A program made the position numbers and the translations under genes. From Codonopsis lanceolata (lineage: Eukaryota; Streptophyta; Magnoliopsida; Asterales; Campanulaceae), in the NCBI GenBank assembly GCA_013146195.2, contig CM028384.1, positions 74,405,228 through 74,469,227 of the forward strand: a stretch of 64,000 bases of DNA, in the 5' to 3' direction. Shown one piece after another: positions 11,590 to 23,610 of this stretch. The first letter of the stretch is position 1; every line of letters starts with the position of its first letter. Below the pieces are notes generated by a model that worked only from the letters and a program-made list of their open reading frames with translations, ran no database searches and was not told the origin of the DNA.

Positions 11590-12495
11590 AATTACAAAAG
11601 TCAATAAAAGTGGGAAATAGCCTGAGGGAGCCGCGCCGCCTATGATGGAGTCGCTTCCCCCCAGCCATGGAGCTCCTCATCTTCCCAGTAGAGCTCACGC
11701 CCACGTCGCTGTCCACTGCTGCCGACATTTGACCATCACCGTGGTTGCCCAACCATGTTTTTGCCTATAAAGGAGACCCTCCGGCTCCCTCATTTCACAC
11801 ACCAAACAAGCTTCAAGCTTCTCCTCTCTTTTCCTCCCTTCCTTTGTGAAACGAGCCAAGACTGCCATCCTCCTCTTCCCTTGCCTCTGCGCAAGCGAGC
11901 CTTTGAGCCCTTGGCCTCCGGCCTTCGGCCTCCTGCCCCCTTGGCAACCTCCTCCCTTGCCCAAGCAAGCAAGCTCCTCCTTCGTTGCCCCGTGCAAGCC
12001 TTCAGTCCTTGCCCCGCTAGTCGTCCTCGCCCAGCGAGCCGATCAATAAAGCCAAATACTACCGTTACGTTGCTCGAAAGACATCAATGAGAAAAAACAA
12101 CAACAACAACAAAGACTTTCTCTCTCGAGAAGATAGGGGAAGCACTCGTCAATCGCCTAAGTCTAGGCATACCGGGATCAAATACTCACGCTACAAAAGG
12201 TAGGTATCAACCTATTATTCTGTCCCACGGTTATTTTAAATAAAATAAATGTAGACATGAATATTATTATTATACTTGTAAATATTATTTGTAAATAATG
12301 TGGTAATTAGTTTATATTTAAACGTAATAAAAATATAATATTTATTTGTTTAATATATTAAATAAACCATGTTTATTTTAAATGTCTATAAAACTATGAA
12401 ATAAGTTGTTATCATGCTTAAATAATGACCAATACCATTTAAATATTAATTTATCTAAAATAGTCGTTATTATGCTCAAATAATATTTTAAATAA

Positions 12496-12541
<46 letters not shown>

Positions 12542-12840
12542 TATTTGTCCAGACTAAACATACAAAAACTAAGCATGTTTTAGCAAACTCATTATGAGAT
12601 CGAAATGGCGAGCTGAGTATCTAACTCATTCTCAACTCGTAACTTAGCCCCTAAACCACATTATTTAGTATTTTTGATTTTTCTCTATTTAACCTTAAAA
12701 TAGAGGTGACGACTCTGTAAACACATTTTTAGAGTCCGCAATAAGGTCAAGTTCATTCCACGCGCTTTAATGTTTTGAAACCAATCGTTTTTTCAGTAGC
12801 GAGGTACGCGGCGTTCGAAACGGGGTTCTCACACCCTCGA
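11590..12840 (+). mobile_element. Gypsy-type LTR (solo or fragment)
   Basis: A GC-rich block has a clear TATA box (CTATAAAG at 11765-11772), a C/T-rich downstream region and a polyadenylation-like CAATAAAG near 12044. Further right are AGGTGACGACTCTGT and GGTACGCGGCGTTCGAAACGGGG, ending in CTCACACCCTCG near 12838. These words resemble the ends of common plant gypsy LTRs. The several open frames in the GC-rich part (11555-12090) have no domain and are best read as LTR sequence. No internal region follows. Confidence 0.55.
12499..12539. repeat. (TA)n microsatellite
   Basis: About 20 perfect AT units within the LTR-like region. Confidence 0.95.
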
Positions 12841-13262
12841 AAATGTACTTTAACGATTTAAAACAAATATAAAAAATCTAAACAGTTATAATTTCATCAA
12901 AAAAGAACCGGTCTGAATTTACCACAAAACTTAAGGACGGAGACCGGTGAACAATTTGTCCAAAAAAAATCAATAACCTTCGAGCAATGTCTCAAACCTT
13001 GGACTATCAGTAGGCCCGATGAAATTGGCATCGTGCTCGTTCGCCCACAAAACTTGCACCAATCTCACATTTTGATTGACATAGGTGGAGCTTGAATAAA
13101 AATTCCAAACCCGAAATTTAATTGGTTTGAGCATGGTCATTATTTGCACTTAATTGTAATTGCAAGCCTTCAGCAGTACAAAATATGAAAATATAAAGAC
13201 TTTGTTACAAACAGAATAAATCAATCACAAAGTGCTAATAGTGATCCATTCTCAATAATATA

Positions 13263-13701
13263 CTCCACCTGTTCCGAGCAAAGAGTTTCTGTTTGAAAGT
13301 CAAATATTTTTTTTAAAATAACACTTTTAGTAGCTCATTAGTAATAAAATAATTTTTTTATGTCTTAATTTTTAAAAATAGACTTTTTAAGTGAAACATT
13401 TCAAAATGAAATACTCCCCCCGTCCCTAAATTATCGTCCTCATTTCCTTTTTCGTCCGTCCCAAAATAATTGTCCACTTTGAAACTTACCTTTTTATAAC
13501 ATCACTTTTACCACTTTACCCTTACTTTTTCACTCTACTTTAATTATGGGCCACATATACATGGACATTAAAGGAAACTACACATTAAACCAATATAAAT
13601 AATCAAGTCAATTACTTTTTCTTAAACTGTGCGCCGGGTCAACCTAGACGATTATTTAGGGACGGAGGGAGTAATAAACTCTTTGCTCGGAACGGAGAGA
13701 G
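13263..13701. mobile_element. Stowaway MITE (outer), carrying a second Stowaway inside
   Basis: Ends CTCCACCTGTTCCGAGCAAAGAGTTT and its inverted partner (AAACTCTTTGCTCGGAACGGAGAGAG) are flanked by TA on both sides, as expected for Tc1/mariner-type Stowaway elements. Without the insert it would be ~180 bp. It is interrupted by the 258 bp Stowaway at 13414-13671, so it is the older of the two. Confidence 0.85.
13414..13671. mobile_element. Stowaway MITE family A, copy 1 (258 bp)
   Basis: Ends CTCCCCCCGTCCCTAAATTA and TATTTAGGGACGGAGGGAG are inverted repeats, with TA duplications on both sides. The interior has CGTCCGTCCCAAAATAATTG and GCGCCGGGTCAACCT. Two other copies of exactly the same length lie at 22057 and 56624, and the sequences are nearly the same throughout. 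Confidence 0.95.
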
Positions 13702-13829
13702 TATAATTTACTAGACTTTTCAAGCATCGAAAGAAACATCCTTAAAAAGTTTTGACTTATCAAATATGAGTTTTTTAGGCTATTGAGCGTGTATATATTA
13801 CTATTGAGAGAGTTAATGAATTAGATTTA

Positions 13830-14210
13830 GTGTTCGTTTGTTGCAGCTTATTTGGAGTGATTTTTGGCTTTTGACTTTTGAAAATTCATATTTAAAGTGT
13901 TTGTTTCAGCTCATAAGCCAAAAATCAATAAGTAAGGTACAAAATCCTTTATGTATTGAAAAGCCAAAATCAAAAAGCCAAAATTTTAAGCTTTTTTTTT
14001 TTTTTTTTAACATGAAGACAACTATTCATTAATAATAAAAATATGAATACTAATTTTCAAGTTTTTTTAACAAATAATTATAAAGACTCGTAAGCAGCTT
14101 TTCAATAGCTGTAACAAACAATCTATCAAGCAATCAGCCAAAAGTCATTCAGCCACTAGCTTAAGCTATCAGCCATAAGTCATAAGTTATCAGACACAAC
14201 AAATGAGCCC
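13830..14210. mobile_element. Tourist-like (PIF/Harbinger) MITE
   Basis: GTGTTCGTTTGTTGCAGC at the left and CACAACAAATGAGCCC at the right form rough inverted ends bordered by TTA target duplications. The interior is dominated by inverted AGCTTA/CATAAG and AAAGCCAAAA words. A T-run near 13990 may be a later insertion or slippage. Confidence 0.7.
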
Positions 14211-14260
14211 TTAATAGCAATTGAGAATAAGGTTTTGAAAAAAAATATTATGAAGATTTA

Positions 14261-14572
14261 GTGCTTGTTTGGTGGAGCGTTTTCACAAAAACGCTGGTAA
14301 AAAATGTATGGTTTTCTTATTTAAAACGTTTCAAGACAGTATTTTAAAACACAACGTTTTAAAAATGTACAGCGTTTTAAAACGCTCCAATTTAGAACGT
14401 TTTAAAAATATATTGCATTTACAACTACTATGTTTATGAAAATAGTGTTTTGAAGTGATTTTTCAAACGCTGTTTATAAGAAGAAAAAAAAACTACATTT
14501 TGAAAATATTGCATTTTAAAAACAATACGTTTTAAAAAAGTGTATTTTCAAAATACTGCACCAAACGAGACT
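14261..14572. mobile_element. Tourist-like MITE family B, copy 1 (312 bp)
   Basis: It has TTA on both sides, left end GTGCTTGTTTGGTGGAGCG and right end GCACCAAACGAGACT. The interior is rich in AAAACGCT/AGCGTTTT words in both orientations, so the whole element can fold on itself. Other copies are at 27544, 55046 and 56894. Confidence 0.85.
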
Positions 14573-15034
14573 TTAAGTGAAGATTTCGTTCAAAAAATGT
14601 TACAAGGATGATACTTTTTTTTGTTTGTAAAAGTATGACAATAGATAGAAGTTTTAGGAATTTTAGGTCTTTGTTCGTTAAAAAAACTATTTTTGTATGA
14701 TAATATTATAATATTATAATATATATAATATATAATATATAATTAATTTTTATTAAAATGTATGATATTACGAGTTACACTGTTAGATCAAATATATTTT
14801 TTAACAAACTTTAGAGTTAGTGCCGTTAGATTAAATTTACTTAGATCTCTACACTGTTAGATTAAATATATTTTGTTAAATAATCACATGGATTTTCCAA
14901 AACATCACCAACTTAACTATCAAACAACTCAAAGATTAAAGTTCGTAATAATATCACAAGCTCTAACTCGTAATATCATTTGAATTTTATTAATTATTTT
15001 TCAATCAATTTTAAAACCTAATTGTAAATTATGA
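14573..15034. other. AT-rich DNA with ATATAAT repeats, nothing recognised
   Basis: Contains ATATTATAATATTATAATATATA near 14700 (simple repeat) and two similar CTGTTAGATTAAATATA segments. No gene or terminal repeat is supported. Confidence 0.45.
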
Positions 15035-15870
15035 TAAATTGTTGGTCGGTCCACTTTCCCAAAAATCTAATCCCTTAAGTACCACTTTTTTTTCTTCAAC
15101 CACATAAGTCAATTTTTATAAATTTGTTTCAATAGTGCTCAATCTTTTGTCTCTCTTCTTGAGACCAACCACTTCGTCTCCCTCTTCGTCTTACATATTT
15201 GGTTTGCATCAGTTGAGAGCGAAACATTTCTTTTATTAGTCTCCTAAAAATCGTCAATTGATCTTATGAGTTTTTCTTTAAAGTCTTCTAACTTCTCCGG
15301 CGGGTCTTCAAGAGATTTCTCCTTGAAGGTTATTCTTAGTCTTCATGATTTTTTTCAGAAAGATTTATTGGTGGTAAGTTATGTGCCAAAGATTCAAGCT
15401 TCTTACCCCCCTCGCCCTCCTGCGATGTAGCTGTCTATGCTAGAAAATTCTCTTCTTTTTTTATGAGTTTGAAGAAGAAAGATAGATCGTACTTTAATTA
15501 AAGTCTGACAGTAAGTTGATTTCGATCCCTAGGAATTTATGGAGAAAAATGAATGTGAGATTTGAATAAATATGGGGAAGTGCACAGTTGTGAGGCAATT
15601 CAACACTCTAATTCGTACTCTTCTTTGCTTATCTGAATTCCAAGCATCCCGATGCACAATTGTTGTAGCAAAATAAATCCTGATGCAACAAAATATAAGG
15701 GAGCACTACGTACCTGAATTGCAATGCACCGTGTATCGAATGCGCACATGTTTTCCTTTTATTAATGACATAATCGTCTTTTCTCCCCAAAATACATTTT
15801 TTTGGTTTTTTTTTTATAAAAAGTACGATAGTGTTTGAAAATTATTGAAAGCGGTCTTCCCAAATTTCTT
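15035..15870 (+). mobile_element. Non-autonomous TIR element with GCATCGC-type words (member 2)
   Basis: The left end GGTCGGTCCACTTTCCCAAA with AATCCCTTAAGTACC resembles the end of the 39 kb element. A CT-rich 5'-UTR-like part follows, then GATGCACAATTG, TGATGCAACA, GAATTGCAATGCACCGTGTATCGAATGCGC (about 15648-15748), then the shared block GCGCACATG...ATTAATGACATAATCGTC (15741-15786). The array here is short and decayed. The right end is approximate. Confidence 0.45.
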
Positions 15871-16354
15871 CCTTTAAATTAACACCAGCCCCTTAACGTT
15901 AGAGACAACACATGAGGGCGTATAAAATTGACAAAGACAGAGTGCGAGAGGGAAATACAAAGATAGTACTTGGTTAGGGCGAGCAAGAACAACAATTCTG
16001 CCAAATTAAACACACTCCATTAAAAACTAATAAAGTAATGCATTTGATATTAATTTGATTCAAAACCAATAAATCATTCCAACAGTGACACAAACTCTAA
16101 CACTTTTACATATCTCATCATCTTTATCTTAAAAATTAGATTAGTGTCCAAATGAAGCAAACCAAATTTATATTTATAGATAAAAATGTGAACTCTTTTT
16201 TATAAAAAAAATACAAAATAATAATAATAAAATGAATTGCAAAAATGCCAAAAAGGAGATAAAAATCAAAAGGTGGTGATGATTTTAATTTGATTTGTAT
16301 CATAACTTGATAAATTCAAATCAAATTAAATTATATACCCATTTAATTTTTTTG
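15871..16354. other. AT-rich DNA, nothing recognised
   Basis: No frame, RNA gene or terminal repeat supported. Confidence 0.4.
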
Positions 16355-17455
16355 GCAAAAAACTTGTGTAGGACGGTTTTACGGATCCTAAATCCGTAAG
16401 ACAAAACTCCAAAAATGATAAAAAGAAGGCTGATGGAGCGGGTAATCCATCAAGAAAGACCGCAGGTTATTTAGTAGGAAAGCGAGTCAAAATGTGAGAG
16501 AAAATAGCCTAAAAATTGGACAAAAGGGGCTGAAACCCGTGGATCGATCCGGATCTAGCAACACAGCACGCGGGTCACCCAAGGGGAGACGTTCCACGTG
16601 TCGACGATAGGGGTACCAGCACATTAATGAGGTATTTCTCATTTTGCTCCAGTGCCCTTGTATTTTTAAAGTTTGCCACCAAAAGTTTTATTTTTTCCAA
16701 GTCTTACAATTTCATTCACTGTTAGCTCAGTTAGTCTTATTTGCATTGGGATGTTTGACGGACCCTAACGAATTTTGATGAAATACTAAGTGACTCATTT
16801 TAAAGGCAAACGTGACACCTTTAATGCTAAAAAGTGACTGTTTTTATTTGAAAAAAAAGATCATTTTCATTAAAATGCAAAAAACACTATTAATACTAAA
16901 AAGTGACACTCTTAATGTTAAAAAATGATGCTTTTAATACTAAAAAGTGACAATTTTAATTTATAAAGACAAATTGACACTTTTAGGCAAAAAGTGACAC
17001 ATTTAATACTAAAACATGACACTTTCAATGCTATAAAGTGACACTTTCACCATTTCACGTAAAAAATGTGACAGTTTTCATTTATAATGTAAAGAAACAT
17101 TTTTCAAAGCAAAAGTGACAAATTTAAGACAAAAAACAACACATTTAAGGCAAAAGAAAGTAATACATTCAAGGTTAAAAAGTAAAATGTTTTAAAGGGC
17201 AAAAAGTGATATTTTTTTAATTAAAAACGTAAATTGAAACATTTTATGCTGAAAAGTGACATATTTTATATGAAAAGTGATATTTTTAGTACTAAAAGTG
17301 ACATTTTTCATTTATACACATGAGAGATGACGCTATGATTTTCAAAAGTCGGAGGGGTTGCACTGAGATTACTAAATCTTGACCTATTTAACATGGATAT
17401 GTCCGTCATACGAATTAAGATCTGTAAGACCGCCTTACATGAGACCTACTCATTT
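16355..17455. mobile_element. TIR element of the GTAAGACGGTCTTACGGAT type, carrying an internal array
   Basis: The left end AACTTGTGTAGGACGGTTTT then ACGGATCCTAAATCCGTAAGAC matches, in inverted form, the right end (GACGGACAT... / GTAAGGCGGTCTTACAGATC read on the minus strand, ~17395-17455). Such ACGGTCTTACGGAT ends are common in plant MITEs. Inside lie a second pair of weak inverted ends (~16640 and ~17385) and the GTGACACTTTT array. Superfamily uncertain. Confidence 0.5.
16790..17330. repeat. Degenerate minisatellite of AAAAAGTGACACTTTTAATAC units
   Basis: Roughly twenty units of ~22-28 bp with the core AAAAGTGACA-TTTTAAT. The words GTGACACTTTT and AAAAGTGAC are near-inverted, so each unit can form a short hairpin. 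Units have diverged by substitutions and indels. Confidence 0.85.
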
Positions 17456-17700
17456 TTTTAGGGCGATAACTGGGTCGGTCCATGGCATTAAAATATAACC
17501 GTAAAAGTCCTTCATTATTTTTTGAACCGGTAAAGTACACTTTTGGTGGTAAAAGGTCGAAGATACCCTTAATGAATAAAAAACACGCATAAAGACCCAC
17601 AAAATATGAGCATCGCAATGCAAAATCTGGGTATCGCAGTGCAAAAGTTATGAATCGCAATGCATAAGTTAGGCATCATAATACACAACATATCCATTTA
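17456..17700 (-). mobile_element. Element fragment with GCATCGCAATGC array (member 3, minus orientation)
   Basis: Read on the minus strand: array words GCATTGCGATTC, GCACTGCGATACC, GCATTGCGATGCTC (17690-17600), then the shared block (GCG..TTCATTAAGGGTATCTTCGACC, 17590-17552), then an end with GAAGGACTTTTACGG and GGACCGACCC (17525-17470). The same parts appear in the same order at 39.1-39.5 kb. The far end was not found; the similar repeats at 18.25 and 18.81 kb may belong to it. Confidence 0.5.
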
Positions 17701-18248
17701 GGAGTAAATAACTAAATATTATGAATGGTTACTCTTTCTCTCACTGGTCATTATTACACATTGTGAATGAAAAAAGTCTCTACTTTCTCTTTCACTCTCT
17801 AACACACTATCTCCTTTGGGAAGTGAAATGGCCCAAAACCAAGAATGAAAGAGAATATTTAACATGAATATTTTCAAGGTGACTTGGAATCTAACCGGTG
17901 TTGTATATAGCTAGAAATGGATCGTGCTTGCCAATGTCTCATTCTTCTTAATTTCTTCTTCAATATGCTTATCTTTCTCAATGGAATGCACGATTACTTG
18001 TGGACCATGTGGACCTAGTAAGATGGCTTCTTGGACTTTGATATGCTCATCTATTTTAATGATATACGTTTCTTCAACATTTTTTTTCTCTTGTTGATGA
18101 AGCAACATAAAGTAATTGAGAATTGGTGTGGTCTCCATGAGATCATGCCAGCTTCCAATGTGGGCGTCGAAGTACTTTTACCACTAGAGTATCTTCTCCT
18201 CAATTGTAACTACTTTCATTTCAAATAGAAAGAATATTAGACAAAGAT
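17701..18248. other. Unassigned DNA, no gene recognised
   Basis: Contains a 75-codon minus-strand frame at 17911-18138 with no motif I recognise. Possibly interior sequence of the neighbouring GCATCGC-array element. Confidence 0.35.
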
Positions 18249-18457
18249 TGGTGTTGGGCATCGCAAGAGGTACGATGCAGAAAATACGAGCATCGCATAA
18301 GGTATGATGTAGAAAATACGAGCATCGCAAGAGGTACGAGGCATAGAATTGGGCATCGCAATATCTTATGCATGTGACGAATGTCAAATTTCCTTCATTT
18401 TTTGGGATGTTCCACTGCTTCGTCTTCATTTGTAATGCATTTTTCTTTGTGTATTCA
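18249..18457. repeat. GCATCGCAAGAGGTACGATG repeats, first copy of a ~210 bp duplication
   Basis: Three units of about 35-40 bp (GGGCATCGCAAGAGGTACGATGCAGAAAATACGA-type, read piecewise) are followed by GGCATCGCAATATCTTATGCAT, CTTCATTTTTTGGGAT and TAATGCATTTTTCTTTGTG. The same order recurs at 18808-19014. Confidence 0.85.
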
Positions 18458-18807
18458 TGTATAGAAGTGGTTGAGTGTTAGCATGACATCGAGATGCAGC
18501 GTTTATGTGAGTTCTTGTGTGTGTGTAAGCGATAGAGAGAGAGAGGGGGAGGGAAAGAAAAAACTGAGGACAAAAACATTTTATAATTAATCTTCATTAA
18601 TGGTTCATAGTCAGGATGTTGCAAACCTCTAACTGTCTGTGGCTACCAATACGTGAACCCAACAATATGGGTAAACCCAATAATGTGGGTAAACTCGTTG
18701 AAACCCAATGGCTGTTATGGATTGCTCAATCTGGAACGACTCCACCCAATTGTGCTATAATTGTGATTCTTGCAAGGCTGGTTTGTTGGGGAGCCTATGA
18801 CGCAAAC

Positions 18808-19014
18808 ATCGGGCATCGCAAAAGGTATGGTGCAGAAAATACGGGCATCGCAGGAGGTACGATGCAGAAAATACGAGCATCGCAAAAGGTACGACGCAGA
18901 AAATTGGGCATCACAATATCTTATGCATACATTGAATGTCAAATTTTCTTCATTTTTGGGATATTCCATCACTTCGTCTTCCTCTGTAATGCATTTTTCT
19001 TTGTGTGTGTGCGT
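18808..19014. repeat. GCATCGCAAAAGGTACGACG repeats, second copy of the ~210 bp duplication
   Basis: Matches 18249-18457 unit for unit (three GGGCATCGCA..GGTACGATGCAGAAAATACG units, then ATCTTATGCATA and TAATGCATTTTTCTTTGTG), offset by ~559 bp. The copies differ at scattered positions. Overlapping frames here are not genes. Confidence 0.85.
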
Positions 19015-20566
19015 TCATACTTGGCATTTATCTCTATCCAAAACCTTTTGTAGACAAAAGAAAAGATGTGGTAGGTGAAAATGGACAAAAGGCTACAGGG
19101 GGGGTATTTGCTTATTGACTATATATTCATGATTTTTCCATTTAATTACTTCATAAATTGGTAAAGATATATGTCTATATCCATTTGATTCTCTTATGTG
19201 ATTTTGAAAAAAAAAAAGAGATTGATATATATGGCCGAAGCATTCTTCCAATTTCTCAAACATTTGTACGTGGGTACTTGCAAATACCAAACAAGATCAA
19301 TACTGAGGAGAGAGAAAGTGCAAAAGAGAGAAAATGCAAAGGAGAGAGTGGAAGAATGACAGTGAAGGATATTTATGGAACAAATTTATGAAAAAAAAGT
19401 ATTTTATCGATTGAATAAAAAATTAAAGAAATAAAACAATTACAATTTTATAAAAGCGTACTAACTCCTAATTATTCATCTCTTTTGTTCAACCGTTGTA
19501 TCTAAAGACTGGGTATTAACTTTTGATACCCATAAGAATTGCTGTTTGCTCAGGGATTAACCTCCTTGGTTCTCCTGGATCATTACTGATATTCCTCATT
19601 TCTAGAGCACATAGGTTGGGGCCGGACCTGAAGGTCCACCTTATGGAGCTTATGGGCCAGGGCTTTCTACCTAACGAAGTGGGCTCATGTGCATGAACTT
19701 GAAATCTTATCGAAACGTGTTATTCATTTTATTCCTCATTAGTATTTTTTTTTTCGTTTTATTGGTACTCTTCATCATTTTTTAAAAAGGCTATAAAGAA
19801 ACATAAGTACTAAATGTAGCAAATATAATATGCTACATATAATAAGGACAATTACCATTTTGTCCTTGTTGTACATATAGAAAAAAACATTTATTAAAAA
19901 AATATATGTATACAATAATGTGAGTACATTGTTTCAAAATGTCTAATAAATCTCAATTTAAACAACAGATACTATCGAACATGGATGTTAACAATCATTT
20001 TTAAAATTCTCAAGAAAATTAAACATTTATTTTAAAAGAAAACTTCACTTCTAATTTTGAATAATCATCAGAATTTTTTTTAAAAAATTGTTTTGATTTA
20101 TGTAAAAAAAAGTATTGCGTTTTTTTTTCTTCGGGGGGGAGGGGCTCCGCTATCAAGATGGGGGCCGGATTTTTGCGGGTGGTCATTCAAAAGGGGGAAG
20201 GGAGGAGGCGACCCTTTTTTTTTTTTTTGGTGGCCATAAACTCGTCTGTTTGAATTTTGTTTTTAAAAAATAAATCAACTTTCCTTTAGGTTTCGTTAAA
20301 TTTGTTAGGAAAGACTCTACTAAGGTTAGGACAAAATGGCAAAAAGAAACCATTAAACTTAACGAAATCTAACGGAACTTAAGGAAATCTCCTAACGGAA
20401 AGTGCTGAATATTTGAAGAAATGACCGGTCATTATCCATATAGAGCGGCCACATCAACAATTTAATGGAACTTAACGAAAAGTGTTGAATTTAAGGTGTC
20501 AATAACATATATCATTTTTTTTTTTTAACATAATAGCTTATCAGTTACTCTCGCTGTTTATATATA
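19015..20566. other. Unassigned DNA, no gene recognised
   Basis: Mixed AT-rich sequence. A GC-richer patch at 19560-19700 (GGTTGGGGCCGGACCTGAAGG) and a G-rich stretch at 20140-20215 stand out, but neither has a frame or terminal repeat I can name. At 20330-20480 there are several TTAACGGAA/TTAACGAAA words. Confidence 0.4.
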
Positions 20567-20595
20567 CTAGTTATTTAGTCCGTGCTTCGCACGGG
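20567..20595 (-). mobile_element. Helitron-type 3' terminus, minus orientation
   Basis: On the minus strand the sequence reads CCGTGCGAAGCACGG (hairpin, 6 bp stem), then ACTAAATAA and CTAG, followed by T. It is a textbook Helitron 3' end: hairpin, ~9-10 nt, CTAG, insertion at A/T. The element body must lie to the right, so the repeat array at 20.6-25.5 kb is probably inside it. The 5' TC end was not identified. Confidence 0.75.
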
Positions 20596-20599
20596 TACA

Positions 20600-23500
20600 A
20601 AGTATGATATATATATTTTTGTAATAATAATATAACTTTTGGATATTATAATTAGATTGTTAATCTCTTACATAGTTATAATTTTTTTTTCTATTATTAC
20701 TAATATTAAACAGATTTTTTTACCTAAATACTTTTAAAATTAATATAAGTTTCTAGCTAACATGAGATACATATTTTGTATTAATAATAATAGTAATTTT
20801 TTTTTTATCTAAAGACTTTTAAAATTAACATTTAACTTGATAATAATATTAGAAGTCATTTGTTAAAAACTTTTAAAATCATAATTCATTTTTAAACAAT
20901 GTGAGATACTTATTTTATATTTTATTTGGTAATGAAAGTTTAAGTTTTTTATCTAAAGACTTTAAAACCAACATCACATTCTAACCATGTGATATACATA
21001 TTTTCTATTAGTAATAATAGTAGTAAATAAAAAACTTTTAAACCAATATTCATTTCTAAACAATGTGGATACATATTTTCTATTGGTAATAACAAAAAAT
21101 GTCTTTATCTAATGACTTTTATAACCAATAATCATTTATAAATAATGTGAGATACATTTCTTTGTAACCAATGTGAGATATATTATCTAAAAACTTTTTC
21201 AACCAATATCACTTTTATAACCAATGTGAAATACTTCTCTTCTATTGCTAATAATTATAGACTTTTAAAATCAACATCACTCTCTAATCAATGTGTAATA
21301 CATATCATCATTTGGCAATAATAGTAGAAGTCTTTTATTTTAAAAATTTTATAACCAACATCTCTTCCTAAATAATGTTGGATAAATCTCTTCTATTACA
21401 TTGATGATAAAAGTAAAAAAAATATCTAAAACTTTTAAAACAAACATCATTTTTTAACAAATGTGGATGTGTCTTCTATTAGTAATAATAGTAAAAGTCT
21501 TTTATTTAAAATTAAAATCAGCGTCACTTTCTAACCAATGTGAGATATACATATTCTATTGATAATAATAATAGAATTCTTATATCTAAAGACTTTAAAA
21601 ACAAACATTACCCTCTACCAAATGTATGATACATCTATTCTATTGGTAAAAATAGTATTTTTAAAACCAACATTAATTTATAACCAATGTGTGATATATT
21701 TTTTCTATTGATAATAATAGTAGAATACTTTGTAACCAATGTGAAATACATGCATTTATTCTATTTGTAACAAAAAGTATTTAACCTAAAGACTTTTTAA
21801 AACCAACATTTATTTTTAAACAATGTGAGATACATATCTTTTATTGATAATAATAGTAAAAGTATTTACTATAAGACTTTTAAAAATAACATTTTTTTAA
21901 ACAATGTAAAATACACATTTTTCATATTCTAACAATGTGAGATACTTATTTTCTATTTCTATTAGTAATAAAAGTTTAAGATTTTTATCTAAAGACTTTT
22001 AAAACAAAGATCTCTTTCTAACCATGTGGTATACATCTTTTCTATTGGTAATAATACTCCCTCCGTCCCTAAATTATCGTCTCACTTTCCTTTTTCGTCC
22101 GTCCCAAAATAATTGTCCACTTTGAAACTTACCTTTTTAGAACATCACTTTTACCACTTTACCCTTACTTTTTCAATCTACTTTAATTATGGGCCACATA
22201 TGTATGGACATTAATGGAAACTACACATTAAACCAATATAAATAATCCAGTCAAATAGATTTTCTTAAACGGTGTGCCGGGTCAAACTGGACAATAAATT
22301 AGGGACGGAGGGAGTAGTATTTTTTAAACCAACATTAATTTTTAACAAATGTGAGATATATTCTTCTATAGTAATAATAATAGTCTTTTATATAAAAACT
22401 TTTGAAATCAACATCTCTTTCTAAATAATATGGGATATATCTCTTTTATTGGTTATAACATAAAAATAATAATATTAGTAGTATTTTATCTAAATAGTTT
22501 TGAAACCAACATCTCTTTGTAAACAATGTGTGATACATCTTTTATATTAATAATAACATAAAACTTCGTTTATCTATGAATTTTATAACCAATATATGTT
22601 TCTAATTAACGTGGATCTCTTTGTAACCAATGCGATGTACATTATTTAAAAGCATTTTAAACCAATATCACTTTCCTAACTAATATGAAATACATATTTT
22701 TTCTATTGGTATTAAGTCTTTTATAAAAAGACTTTTAATACCTACATCACTCTCTAACCAATATGTAATACATCTCATCATTTGACAATAGTAGTAGAAG
22801 TTTTTTATCTAAAAAATATATATAAAACCAATATTTCTTTCTATATAATGGGATATATCTCTTCTCTTCTCTTTTATCAATGATAAAAGTAAAAGTCTTT
22901 TTATTTAAAGACTTTTAAAATCAACATCACTTTTTAACCAATGTAAAATTTATCTTTTTTATTGGTAATAATAGTAATTTAAAACCAACATCAATTTATA
23001 ACAAATGATAATATATCTTCTATTGCTAATAATAGTAAGTCTTTTACATAATCTAAAATAATTAAAAATCAACATCATTTTTAACCAATGTGATATATAC
23101 ATCTTCTATTGGTAATAATGGTAGAAGTCTTTTATCAAAAAACTTTGAAAACCAACATCACTTTCTAACTAATGTATGATACATCTTTTCAATTAGTAAT
23201 TAATAATAGTATTTTTAATACAAATATCAATTTCTAACCAATGTGTGATACATCTCTTCTATTGGTAATAATAGTATAATATTTTGTAACCATGTGAGAT
23301 ACATCTCTTGTAAAAGTGAAAATGTTTAATCTAAAGACTTTAAAATCTATCATTTTCTTTTTAAACAATGTGTTATACATCTCTTTTATTGGTAATAATA
23401 TAAAATAATTTAAACTCAACATCATTTTCTAACCAATGTGAGATATACATCTTCTATTAGTAATAATGGTAAAAGTCTTTTATCAAACGACTTTGAAAAT

Positions 23501-23605
23501 CAACATCATTTTCCAACCAATGTATGATGCATTTCTTCTATTAGTACTTAATAATATGATTTTAAAAACCAACATCAATTTCTAACCAACGTGAGATACA
23601 TCTCT
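20600..23605 (-). repeat. ~85 bp degenerate tandem repeat (ACCAATGTGAGATACAT array)
   Basis: About 35 units follow one another. A unit reads roughly AACCAATGTGAGATACATCT, CTTCTATTGGTAATAATAGT, AGAAGTCTTTTATCTAAAGA, CTTTTAAAACCAACATCACT, TTCT. Units vary by indels and substitutions, some losing half their length. On the minus strand the core reads ATCTCACATTGGTTAGAA, like the ATCCCACATTGGAAG word in the solo LTR at 7916-9112. I infer that the array is an amplified piece of a copia-type LTR. It is split by a Stowaway at 22057. No coding capacity. Confidence 0.85.
22057..22314. mobile_element. Stowaway MITE family A, copy 2 (258 bp)
   Basis: CTCCCTCCGTCCCTAAATTA and its inverted end AATTAGGGACGGAGGGAG, with TA on both sides, inserted within a unit of the tandem array. 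Same length and nearly the same sequence as the copies at 13414 and 56624, so it is younger than the array. Confidence 0.95.
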
Positions 23606-23610
23606 TCTAT

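Noticed and set aside
11555..12090. Several overlapping frames in GC-rich DNA, both strands
   Set aside because: The region has LTR features (TATA box, poly(A)-like signal, typical end words) and no protein domain.
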